DNA from: Littorina saxatilis
Taxonomy: Eukaryota; Mollusca; Gastropoda; Littorinimorpha; Littorinidae
Direction of reading: 5' to 3'
Length of the DNA stretch: 64,000 nucleotides
Assembly (NCBI RefSeq): GCF_037325665.1
Contig: NC_090246.1
Coordinates: 92,477,280 to 92,541,279, forward strand
Shown here one piece after another: positions 21,114 to 33,400 of the stretch. How positions within the stretch are numbered: the first letter of the stretch is position 1; each line of letters starts with the position of its first letter. The notes beneath the pieces are model-generated. The model searched no databases, was not told the origin of the DNA, and worked only from the letters and a program-made list of their open reading frames with translations. The position numbers and the translations under genes are program-made.

Positions 21114-22907
21114 TCCGAAAATCGTCTATTGTTTTAATTGTTGAGGCAATGTTGATGGTCTGCTATTCACTAATTCAGCTTACTCAGCTGGCGGTTGAGG
21201 AGACAACTCAGTTGAATGTTCATTTTTGCAGCGACTTTATTCAGAAATCGTGTATGAGTTTTATAGGCCTAGGCTATGTGGGATGTTGGTCTCTTGGCAT
21301 TAAACTGTGTGTAACAAGAGAAAATAGGACAAGAAGTACTATAGTAAACCGGAGGCTTCACGTATTTCAACATTCTTTTGTAGTTTTGATGTCGATGGAA
21401 TCATGTCTAATTAAACAGAGTCTTAGAATATTTTTTAATAACTGGCATCCATTGTTATGAATGTCATCAGAAATGTCTGCCCATTACAAAGAAACAAGTT
21501 CTGAATATTTTCTTTGTCTCTCTCTCTGTCTCTCCCTGTCTCTCTGTGTCTGTCTGTCTGTCTGACTGTCTGTCTGTCTCTCTCTCTCTCTGTTTGCCTG
21601 CCTGTCCCTGCCCCCTCCCCTTATCTCCATGCAAGATAAATGGACGATCAATTACTTATCAAATTGTCATTTTTATTCTGCTTCATAATGACGCACAGAG
21701 GTGAGTTAACTCTTGCATGCCTTTTTTTACACTCGTTTCTAACTCAAATCTCTTGCGGTAACTTGAGTGTGCCTTCCTTCTTTTCAAAACTGAGTTTCTG
21801 GTGCTGATTTGTGTCTGACTTTATAATATAATTATCTGCATGTGTGTGTGTGTGGACAATTACCTATGGCATTTATGCTGTATGGCCAATGACATTCTTG
21901 TTCTTGTTCGTGGATTTCTTGTATCTTTTGGTGTGTGCCTACAGGAGTGAAGAAGGGACAGTTTATTGTAATCGCTGATTGCTGACATCTAACAAAGTTT
22001 GAAAAAATATATATATTCAATCATTGTTTTGTAAATTACTAATAACGACCAACGTTTTACCTATTCCTTTACACCCCTGTTTTTTTGGTGTTTTTTTCTT
22101 GTCAGGTAAGCAGTTTCTGAATAAAATTATATATAATTGACTATGCTGTGTTTATTTTTTTTACTAATGCATTAATTTCTCTTCTCCTAGTTATTTCAAT
22201 TCACGAAGGAACTAATTCGCTCACCTATTATTTCCTATTTTTACACTGAGTGCATGACGAAATAGAGAGGAGGGGAGAGTCGACACATTAGCACACATTA
22301 GGAAACAAACGTGTGTGTGTGTGTGTGTGTGTGCGTGTGTAAACTAGGATTGAGTAGAAAACAAAAGTTTGTGTGTGTGTTTGTGTGTATGCGTGTGTGT
22401 TTTTGAGTATGCATGATATCAAAAATGTGTGTGCATCACGTAATCAATCATTTATTATGTGTTTGTTTCAATGTTAAGTGACTGTGTTGTTTGTCTGATT
22501 CGGAGAGAGAGATTAAACAATATGTTATTGCGCCATGCAAAATATACCTCGAAGTTGTAACGTAAGGGAAGTATTCTAATCACGACAAAAAAGAAAGAGA
22601 ACAATATTGTCTGACATCTTTTTTCCGATTTATTTCTGCCCAGACATTCAAGAACCATTCTCAGAGCAGTTTTGCCAGACCGGTCGTGGTACAGCATGGA
22701 ATCCACAATATTCTCTTTTTACTTTTGTCAACTCTGGCCGTTCTCTTGGTGACCAGCGGTTGCTTCCCCTGATCATGGAAACGTCACGGAGGATATATTA
22801 TTATTTAGTTTTGCTTTGTTTAGAATGTTGAAAGTTTTGTTTTGTTTGTTTGTTGCCCGGTTTTGTTGGGCCTTTGTTGATATTTGTTTGTAATGTTGAC
22901 TGTAATT

Positions 22908-23103
22908 ACAGTGGAACCCCCCTTTTAAGGCCTCTAAAATTCTGAGAATATTAAGTTTTAGTAAGAGGGAAGTCTTACAATGGGGGTATAATTTAAAGAA
23001 AACAGAACATCTAAAACAAAACAGGGTTTTAAAAGGGAGGTAGTCTTAAATTGGGGAGGGGGGGGGGGGGGGGGGGAAGAGGGGGGGGGGGATGTTTCAC
23101 TGT
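22908..23103. mobile_element. MITE, ACAGTGGAACC family
   Basis: It starts ACAGTGGAACCCCCC and ends GATGTTTCACTGTA, an inverted terminal pair. The interior contains the CTTACAATGGGGGT/GTCTTAAATTGGG theme and a G-rich run. Relatives lie at 37888-38054, 45311-45461 and 49357-49505; part-copies are near 20340-20470 and 59025-59170. Confidence 0.75.
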
Positions 23104-24336
23104 ATCATGTACTATTGTGAGCGTTTTACTTTGTGTGCATGTTCAATTTCAGGTCATCACATTTACAAACGTGCAGATATTTAAATCTGTGAGAAAAAGC
23201 CAAACTGTTATGATCATTGAAAAGATTAAAAGGAGGAAACAATCTTTCCAGCTCGAAAAGGTGGTTATTTTGCTCATGGTGTGGATTGACAACTTGCATC
23301 AATACATTTACGAATTCACTGAAAAACAGACAGCTGCACTGACCGACCTCATCCAGTAAATGTCAGCAAGTTTCACTGCCGTTAGAGGCGAAGAAGCAGG
23401 ATGAAGCTAACGGACAAATTGGGGTACATGAGATATCGCGGTCTTTGAAGATTGCCTTAACACAGCGTGTACATTTGGAAAAACTGACCATCAAAACACT
23501 TTCTGCCATCTCTCCTTTTATGTTTTTAGTCATTTTTGTTTTGCTGATGAACTTGCGTCGAAACTGGTCTGTGTTCGTTTTTTATTGTTCACGTTTCTAG
23601 TGAGTACATTTTCATTGTCATCTTGTTGTTCTAACCCCTCATGTTAAGGTATTTCTGGTGTTCGGTGTTATTGTTTCAAACTCCAAACCCCGCTGTGTAA
23701 ACATCATAACAGGAAAAAAGCGACAAAATGGTTGCATCTAATCCTGCAATATCTTATTTTCAAAACAAAGTCAAGCCTACTGTACGCACTATCGTAGTCT
23801 TTATAGACTTTTCTGAACATAAAAATTTCATTTGGAAGCCACTTACACTGATGAAATGTCAATAAACTGTCAAAATATCTTACATGTGCCATGCACACTT
23901 TAAAATCAACGTATGTTGGAAGCTGTCTTGGGCTAAAAAAAAAAAAAAATTGATCCCGGGTTTGGTGGTGCTTTGACGTTTTTTTAATGTATTGATGTTG
24001 TTGTGCTGGTAATTGTGATGATGATTGGGTGTGTGTGTGTGTGTGTGTGTGTGTGTTCATATGACTCATCTAACTCTTCCAGTGAAAATCTGTGTGCACA
24101 CGCACAGTATTGTGCTTCAGAAGGTGGCAACTGGGCAACCGCCATCAATCATTTTCTTCTCTTCAAGCTTTTCTCCACACACACAGAGTCTGGGGAGAGT
24201 AGATAAACAGAGAGAAACAACACAAAGAAGAAAACTTCAAGACGTTCTTATAACAGTACAGACAGAAACGACATTTAAGCTCTGAAAGTTGTCTTAAAAC
24301 AGAACAATTAAAGCTGTGACTAGCATGCTTCGTAAT

Positions 24337-24342
24337 TTTATT
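24337..24342 (-). terminator. Polyadenylation signal candidate for RRP7A
   Basis: On the minus strand AATAAA lies 90 bases past the RRP7A stop codon (TAA at 24434-24432), a normal distance for a short 3' UTR. Confidence 0.6.
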
Positions 24343-24431
24343 CACAATTCAAACATTCCATCTTCACATCACAAACAAGCAGGCATTCATATCATCCAAC
24401 ATTTACTTAAACCGTATACATGAGAATAACT

Positions 24432-27400
24432 TTAAAAAGGTTTGAATTTTCTCTGGGCTTTCATTATTTCCACTTTCGACCTGTCCATTTCAAACTTCTC
24501 GCGCAGTTCTTCAATCTCTGCAAGCAAATAAATCAAGAAAGGATTTAATAAATAAATAGAAACAAAACACTTCTGTTGTTCAAACATCATCTTGTTGGCA
24601 ATGTCAGCATTATCTTTCTGAAACAAAGGATAACCAACAAACAAACAAACAAAGGAAGGAAGGAAGGAGAAAACAAGAAAGAAAGAAGGAAAGAGGAAAC
24701 AAGAAGGGCAAAGCCCATACGACTCACATGCTTGACCTAAACCTAGCAATGACATCATACACTAAGAACTGCTTTACACATTTTTCCTACCAAAATACAT
24801 GTGACCTTGACCCAAGGTCAAGGTCATCCAAGGTCATGCAACACAAAGCTGTTAATTCAAGACATAGGAAGTACAATGGTGCTTATTGGCTCTTTCTACC
24901 ATGAGATATGGTCACTTTTAGTGGTTCACTACCTTATTTTGGTCACATTTCTTAAGGGTCAAAGTGACCTTGACCTTGATCATATGTGACCAAATGTGTC
25001 TCATGATGAAAGCATAACATGTGCCCCACATAATTTTTAAGTTTGAAACAGTTATCTTCCATAGTTCAGGGTCAAGGTCACTTCAAAATATGTATACAAT
25101 CCAACTTTGAAGAGCTCCTGTGACCTTGACCTTGAAGCAAGGTAAACCAAACTGGTATCAAAAGATGGGGCTTACTTTGCCCTATATATCATATATAGGT
25201 GAGGTATTCAATCTCAAAAACTTCAGAGAAAATGGGAAAAATGTGAAAAATAGCTGTTTTTTTAGACAACATTTATGGCCCCTGCGACCTTGACCTTGAA
25301 GCAAGGTCAAGATGCTATGTATGTTTTTTGGGGCCTTGTCATCATACACCATCTTGCCAAATTTGGTACTGATAGACTGAATAGTGTCCAAGAAATATCC
25401 AACGTTAAAGTTTTCCGGACGGACGCCGGGACGGACGGACGGACGGACGGACGGACGACTCGGGTGAGTACATAGACTCACTTTTGCTTCGCATGTGAGT
25501 CAAAAAAGGGATGCATTTGAAGGAAAAGGCCAACGTAGGTCAGGTACCTCGTAGCTACTATCAAAGCCAAAGTGTCAAGTAATATTCAACCAAACAAAAT
25601 TAGCGATGTCAAATCTCTGTGACTCAACACCCCCACCCCAATCTATCTTCAATAGGCAATGTCCAGACATTAAGAAAACTGGCATCCTACATCAAATAGG
25701 CTGTGTTTAACAACAAGTAGCATTCCAATGAATATTTCTGCTCCACATTCAGCCTTTACTTCAGGTAGGTAAACAGGTAATGCCAGAGTTATCTTTCTTG
25801 CACATGACAAGTGTATTTTGAGTGAACATGACTGCAACATTTTCAAAAGCATCTGAAATAAAATATAAAAAGGTATATGAACAAGAAAAAAGACAGAAGA
25901 AACAGAACAACCCAAGCCGTTGTACTTACTCTGTTTCTTCTGCTCCCTTGTTTGGAACGTGTAAAAGTTTGTCATCTCCTGAAAAAAAAAAACAATTTCA
26001 CATGTAAGTAAATAAAGCCCGTTCAGATCTCCAGCTCCCGACTACGATTACACCCTCTTCATTTCTTCTTCTTGTCGTTCCCTGTTAGATTGTCAGTCCG
26101 GACTGCAGGGCGAAACGTGCTGTCCTCTCTGGGGCCGTATAGCTTCTTTTGTAGCGCTGTCTCCTCTGGCCAGATGGTGTCCCTCAGAGCACTGTGGTAT
26201 GGACAAGCCTGCAGGATGTGCTCTGCTCTCTGATTCTTGCCACACGGACATAAGGGGGAGACCATCTTCATTTAAGGTCAGTGGCCTGGGGTAGTATAAC
26301 AGAAAGTGTCCAGCTGGGTGGGGACCATGCGCTGATTGACGAAATCTGATTTTTCTCTTCTTTCTGTTCCAGTCACTTTCATTGCTGTTAGTGTTAGGTA
26401 TACATGTTGGTACTCTCTCCTTCACACATACAGATTCGTTACATAGTCCCCGCTTCACGCCTGATCATCACAAGCATGTAGCCGATGTCACTTTATATCA
26501 GGTCCTTGGTTAAAAACAACAACTATTGGTTTTAACCTGTGTGTGATGTTTAGAAGACCCAGAGTGATCTGTTGTGCAGTGCTCTCACACAAAACCCTTC
26601 AACCTACATTGCTGAACAGAATGAAACATTTACACATGACAGTAGTTCTTTTTAGAAGCCTGCCTCTAGTGTTAAGTGTGACTTTCTGTGTTTCCTTAAT
26701 CATTACCAGTGACGGAGAGTGCTAATGACAAGATCCAAGCCATAAAGGGAAGAAAAAGATCTTTTTCTTTCTTTGGTGTTTAACGTCGTTTTCAACCACG
26801 AAGGTTATATCGCGACGGGGAAAAGGGGGAGATGGGATAGAGCCACTTGCCAATTGTTTCTTGTTCACAAAAGCACTAATCAAAAATTTGCTCCAGGGGC
26901 TTGCAACGTAGTACAATATATTACCTTACTGGGAGAATGCAAGTTTCCAGTACAAAGGACTTAACATTTCTTACATACTGCTTGACTAAAATCTTCACAA
27001 AAATTTACTATATTCTATACAAGAAACACTTAACAAGGGTAAAAGGAGAAACAGAATCCGTTTGTCGCCTCTTACGACATGCTGGGGAGCATCGGGTAAA
27101 TTCTTCCCCCTAACCCGCGGGGGGAAGTAAAAGATCTAAATATAGACACAAATAGCCAGTGAGAGTAATGTGGAACCAGCCTCCTGGAAGTGGAGTGCAG
27201 AAGAAAGTGACCAATTAGTTGGGAACAAAGAGATTTTGTTTGAAATTGATATTTCTTTGAGATTTCAACCAATCTGACCTAATGCTTGAGCTCACCCAGT
27301 AGGGCACCCTTTTGTGTACACCACCCCTGGAACCTCAAAGAGCAAGCAGCATGGAAAGAACGAAAGTCATCCTCTTTAGGTCTCTTACCTTCCTCTTCCT

Positions 27401-30400
27401 CTTTCTCCCTTCCTTCTGCTTCACCCTCCTGTCTTCAGCCTCGGTGCGCGGGGCTCCCTTGTTCTTGCCCACCCTGGTGACCACCGTCCATCCTTCATCG
27501 TCCGGCTCGGCGTTCTTCAGCACCTCCTCAATCTGTAAAACACAAATGAGAGAGTTTGGGTACAAATAAATTAAGAGCATTTGCAATTAGGATGTGAAAC
27601 CTGTTCAAATGTATAATGTTTGTACTTGTGTCACTACATTTTCATGCTATAGGACTAAATCAAATGTCTGTAAACTGCTAAAAATCCTTATCTTTTTCTT
27701 CATTCGTTAAAACTGGACTTAGACACTGAATTAAAACAATTAACCATGAAAAGGTGTTACCTCTTGTTCCTTTAGATCGTGCTCCATGATCCTTTCTGTG
27801 ACTTGTTTCTTCAATTCAGCAACATCTGTCTGCCTTGACTCAAGGTACATCTGTTTGTATCCTGCACACAGACATGAACAGACGGTGGTCATTGGCAAGT
27901 CAGCAATCACTGCAGGACAACGATCTGTGCCACGATGAACAGTGAGCTCCAAATTGTAAGGCTTCTTTTTAAGCCTACTGTCTATATGATACTTACCGAG
28001 ACAGTACTATTCTTGCACATTATCTATTATAGGCCGAAAAAATTGGACAAAACGCTGAGTGGGTACAATTATCTCCCATAACCATGCGCCACCGTGGATC
28101 CCAAGCACTGTCCGAGTGCTTCCCCCTTACAGGATCTAGGTGGCGCGTCCTCTTTCTTTATGAGCTGCAGACCCTCAAAAAGCCCATAACATATCAAGAG
28201 GGGAGGCGGGAGGGAAACTCTAATAGTACTGTCTCGGTAAGTATCATATAGACAGTAGGCTTAAAAAGAAGCCTTACAGTCAATATAACACTTACCTCGA
28301 CAGTACTATTCTTGCACAGAATACCAGAGTGGTGTGAGGGTGATATGTAGAGTATTAAACTCCTTAATCAAAATCACTTAAATCCAAGGATTAAGATACC
28401 CAGGCAATTTTCGAACAGTACTACCGTAAAAGAAAATATACCCAAGAAAAATACCTTAGACTGACGTGACCATGCTGGCAACCACTGCTTTGGCAATGCC
28501 ATACGACTGGTCAAGCCTGAGACTGGAAAAGTCTCGCATATAGTGGTTTATAAACTTGGCTGGAGTCTTCCAGAACGCGACCGCCATTATGCTTTGGAGC
28601 GAGGCACCCCGCACGTGCGCCAACGAGGAGCCGATAGCCCGAATCTCGTGTGCCCTGATGTCAGGGACCACATCCACTTGAGCATGAACATAAGCCTGTT
28701 TGATAAGCGAGGTCAGCCAACGAGCTAAAGTTTGTCTAGAAATATCCGATTGGTACTTCGGATTAAGCGAGACAAACAGTGACCGCTTAGAAGACCGAAA
28801 GCTACGTGTTCTATCCAGGTACACTCTAAGGGCACGTACTGGGCAGAGGAAGCGATCAGGGTCATCATGTTCAAGAGTGGGAGCCAAGGCTTGAATGACT
28901 ACTGGTTTGGACAACTCCGAGGCATTCTGATTCTTGGCTCGAAAGTCTGGTAGGAAAGCCAACGTCACCTGATGTGTGGTGAACTCAATGTCAAATTCCA
29001 GGCCACTCAAAGCTTGAATACCACTGAGTCTACGGCAAGTGGCTAAAGCGATGAGGAACACAGTCTTAAAAGTCAGCAACTTGATACTGATGCCTGCCAG
29101 GGGTTCAAACTCATTGCTACGCAGGAGTTTGAGAACCAGGAAGACATCCCACTTGGGAAATGAAACCCGAGGTTTAGACACCGCTGCATTGCTAATACCC
29201 GAAAGGACATTAGCGATGAGGGAGGAACTGATCAAGTGTTCAGGTCTGCGACCAGTAGCGGCCGCAATCGTGGAAGTGATGGCAGATTTGTATCCAAGAA
29301 GAGTCTTAGAAGAAAGACTCTTCTTTTGATACACTTCCACCAGGAAGTTGGCCAAGTCCTGTGTTGAGGGATAAAGCGGCTTTATCCCCTTGGACAAGGC
29401 GAAGGCGGCCCAAGCTCTCCAGCGTAAGTCGTAGAGCTGATTAGTTGATCGCCTCTTAGCGTTCAAGGAAAACTCTACTGAACTCTTGTGCAATCCTAGT
29501 GCAAGCAGTTTGGAGCGCACAAGAGCCATGCGGTCAAGCACAGACTCTCTGGACGTGGATGAGGGAGGCCTGATCGAGGCTGGAGCAGACTTCCCCCGTC
29601 CAGATCCAGAGGTAGAGGGTCTACGTGGGTGAGACCGCGAAGATCTGGAAACCACGGAGCTGTTGGCCAGTAAGGCGCGACCAAAATCAGTCTTGGCCGT
29701 TCCTGCAGATACTTTGCCAGCACCCTCGGAATCAGAGATGTCGGGGGATAGGCGTAAGCATCGAGGAGCCTCCACGAGAGAGTGAATGCGTCCACGTGGA
29801 ACGCATTCGCGTCTCGAAAGGGGCTGACGTACCTGGGAAGCCGAGCGCTGAATCGAGTTGCGAACAGATCGATCAGAGGACGGTCCCACCTTGCCCACAG
29901 ACGCTGTAGAACGTTGTGAGCGATGGTCCATTCTGTGGGGAGAACCTGATCGCCCCGACTGAGAATGTCGGCCAGGGCGTTCAGTTTCCCCGGAACGAAC
30001 TGGACTGACATCCGGACCTGATTGGTCTGGCACCAGAGCAGAATCTCCTCCGCTAACAGGGAGAGGGACCGAGAATTGGTGCCCCCCTGGTGGCGAAGGT
30101 AAGCTAGGCATGTGGTGTTGTCCCCGTGGACCAACACATCCTGATCCCGAATCAGGAGGCGAAACTCCAGCAGAGCCCGACGAACCGCCTCCAACTCTAG
30201 AAAGTTGATGTGTAGGAGGGACTCCTCTTGGGTCCAGACCCCCTGGGCCTCGTGCAGGTCCAGGTGGGCCCCCCAACCCCGCGTAGAAGCGTCGGTGTAC
30301 AGGAAGAGAGACGGCCGTCTCGGTTGGATAGGCACCGCAGAGTTGAGCCAGATCGGGTCCAGCCATTGGACTACAGCCTCGTGAAACCAAGGCCCGATCT

Positions 30401-33400
30401 GGACCAACTCGGTGTAATCGAGAGGCCTGGAAGTCCGATCTGCTACTGCCCGTTGCAGGGGACGTTTGTGTAGCCTTGCAAGGGGCAGCAGCAGAGCGAC
30501 AGACTCCATGGAACCCAACAGTTCCGCCAGCCGTCTGTGAGGAACAGCGCGGCAAGCCTGAATGGAGAGAATCTTTCGCCTCAGGGAGAGGATCCTGTCC
30601 GGGGAGGATCCTGTCGAACGCCATCCCCAAGTAGCAAAACTGTTGGGCTGGCACGAGGTCTGACTTGTGCCACTGTATCTGGAACCCCAAGGCATGGGTC
30701 CGATCCAGGACCTGCCGGGTGTGTTGGAGGCATTGGTCGCGTGACTGGGCCAGGGTGAGCCAATCGTCCAGATATTGACGCAGACGCACACCCTGAGCTC
30801 TGACCAACGCCGCCAGCTCCTTGACCACCTTTGTGAAAATCAGTGGGGCCAAGGACAGGCCGAATGGGAGGGCCCGAAACTCGAACACTGTGCCCTCCCA
30901 AACGAACCGGAGCAGATGTCGGTACCCCGGGGCCACCAGGATGTGGAAGTAAGCATCCTGGAGGTCCACAGACGTGGCCCAATCGTTTGGCCGGATGGCC
31001 AACCGGACCGACGAAGGGGTTTCCATCTTGAACTTGCACCTGCGAAGGTACAAGTTCAAGGTGGAGAGGTCCAACACCGGCCTGAACCGGCCGTCCTTTT
31101 TGGGGACGGCGAACAGGCGGGAGTAGAACCCCGGAGAAGGCTGAGAAAGGGGGTAGACCGCCTTCTTTTCGACCAACGAGTTCACCTCGTCCTGAAGAGC
31201 CTGCCATCTGGCAGGGTCTCAAGGAGGGGGGAACGTCAATGGTAGAGCGGACAATGGAGGTTGTGACGACAGCGGTAGAGAAAACCCCGACCCCACCACC
31301 CTCAAGATAAACTGGTTGGAGACCAGTCTGCCCCACATGTCGCGGGCCCGAAAAAGGGAACCGACAGACGAAAGAGAGGCAACTTGGGGGGGCGTCAACG
31401 TAGGGCCGGGACTCACTGAAAATTCTGCTGGCGGGCAGGCGCAGGCTTGCGACCACCCCCCTGGTGGTGCTGCTTCCCCTTCCCTGTCTGAGCACCCTTC
31501 TTCTTGCGCTTGGGAGCACGAGAAGCCGGGGCCGCAGGGGGGAACGCGACAGGCGCCTGAGAGGAGGAAGAAGGAGGCAGTGAAACTGGCTTCTTCTTCT
31601 TCTTCTTCTGAGGCTGGGAGCTGGAGGTGACTGTAGCACTTCTCTTACTCCCCGCCGCTGTCGCCGAAGCAGCGAGGCCAACCATCAGAGAATCAGTGTT
31701 CCTCTGGCGTGTGGACTCCACCACAGAACGAACAGTGTCCGGATGAAAGAGGGAAGACGACTGAGGAAACGTGTTCCTCAGACTCTTCCTCATATCCGGA
31801 GGCACTAAAGAAGTAGCCAGAAAATGATCACGGAACAGGGCCAACAAGTGGACCCGTGTTCCAATGGCCAATTCTGCCGCAGTCGTCACGCACGATCGCA
31901 CGGCATGCAAAGCCCGATCCACTCGAACCGTGTCAAGGACCCGAGTGGAATCGGACTCTGCCCGATCGGGAGGGTCCAACAGTGTGGACAGCGTGCTCAT
32001 CCATGTCAAGGCCTGTGATTGGGCCTCGACAATGGAAGAAACGGTGGCCTCAAGATTGTGGAACGAAGCAGAGCTCAGTTCCACCTTCTTGACCGAAGGC
32101 ACCTCCCCAACGAACACATCACCGTCAGCCCCACCCTGAACACTCGAAGTCTGGAAAGGGAGAGTTCGAGAGTCAAAGGGAAAAGGGAGGGACGAAACAG
32201 ATTGGACACGAGGAAACAGTGGAGGTGCGCCTCCCGAAGGAAAGCACGGCACTGAATCCGCGTCCTCCCGAGGAACATAGGTCGCGTTTGCACGTGAATC
32301 TGTACTCCTCAGGCGATGTGCTGCCGCTTCCACCGTGGCACTAAGACTAGGGTGGAACGCGAATTGCCGGCGGCCGGATCGTTCATAAAACGAGCCGCCG
32401 GCAGACGCGGCGTGTGCCTCCCGCGCCCGGGCCGAAGCGGACTCAAAGGACGAGAGGGCGTCGGAGGGAAGGACGTCCTGAAACTGTTCAAACGTCCTTC
32501 TAGCTGTGCGAGGGAGAGCCTCCTGCCTCTCGTCCTCAGACCCCGGGTCCCCGTCCTGTGTGTCAACCGAAGGGTTGGGAACACTAGACGACAGACGCTT
32601 AAGAGAGGCATCCGTGGCGTCAAGACGCCGCGTGATGTCTGTCATGTACTGTTGGAAAGTACGAAGCATAGCTTCGGAAGTTCCATCAGAAACCGGCAAG
32701 GGTAGAGGATCAGTGTTAACCTCAGGGCGACCCTGATCCTCCTCCCCATCGTCCTCCGACTCACTCTCCTCTTCACTTCCCGACAACTCCTCAACAGCAG
32801 GATTGTAGGAAGCTTGAGGGGGAGGAGCCGAAAGCGATGAAGCAGGCTGTGAAGAAACGCCCACTGAAGCAAGAGGCGGCGAAGACCCCTGCCCCAAAGA
32901 CGAAACGTCTCCAGCAGCCGAAGGGAGAGAAAAACAACAAGAAGAGCAAACGCTCGATCGAGTCACTTTCGCAGTTCTGAATATTATATGAGGCATCAGA
33001 TGGACAGGAAGAAATTGCTATTCACAACACAATACAGATGTAAATAATTTGATGTAAAGAATAATCCTATAAAGTTTGAATCAAATCCGATGAATAGTTT
33101 CAGAGAAATGATATTTCAATTTTTTTCCTTCAAGACATACCTGTGACCTTGAAAAAGGTCAAAGGTCACCAAAGCAGACGTCAAAGTGTAGAGGTCACTG
33201 GGAGTCACGTTCACATAAAATTTGAGCCCGGTCACTTTTATAGTTTCCGAGAAAAGCCCAACGTTAAGTTGTGTGTTGCCGAACAGAAAAGGCTAGTTAT
33301 CTCCCTTGTTTTTCTGATAACGTTCGTAAAAGGCTACAGATGTAAATACTTTGATGTAAAGAATAATCCTACAAAGTTTCAATCACATCCGATGAACTTT

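Larger units (their letters stand above)
20907..24431. other. Intergenic or 3' region between convergent genes
   Basis: It contains two MITEs, GT and TC microsatellites (about 21510-21600, 22310-22400, 24028-24058) and no strong gene. One possible last exon of the upstream gene is 22644-22831: a CAG acceptor, phase compatible, 62 codons ending LVLLCLEC-stop. It is unsupported by any recognised domain. The RRP7A 3' UTR occupies the right-hand end. Confidence 0.4.

Noticed and set aside
22644-22831. Possible last exon of the secreted-protein gene
   Set aside because: The acceptor and phase fit, but the peptide has no similarity I recognise; kept only as an alternative and not called.
28543-31630. 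Plus-strand frames opposite the DIRS-like fossil
   Set aside because: They are antisense shadows of its coding regions.
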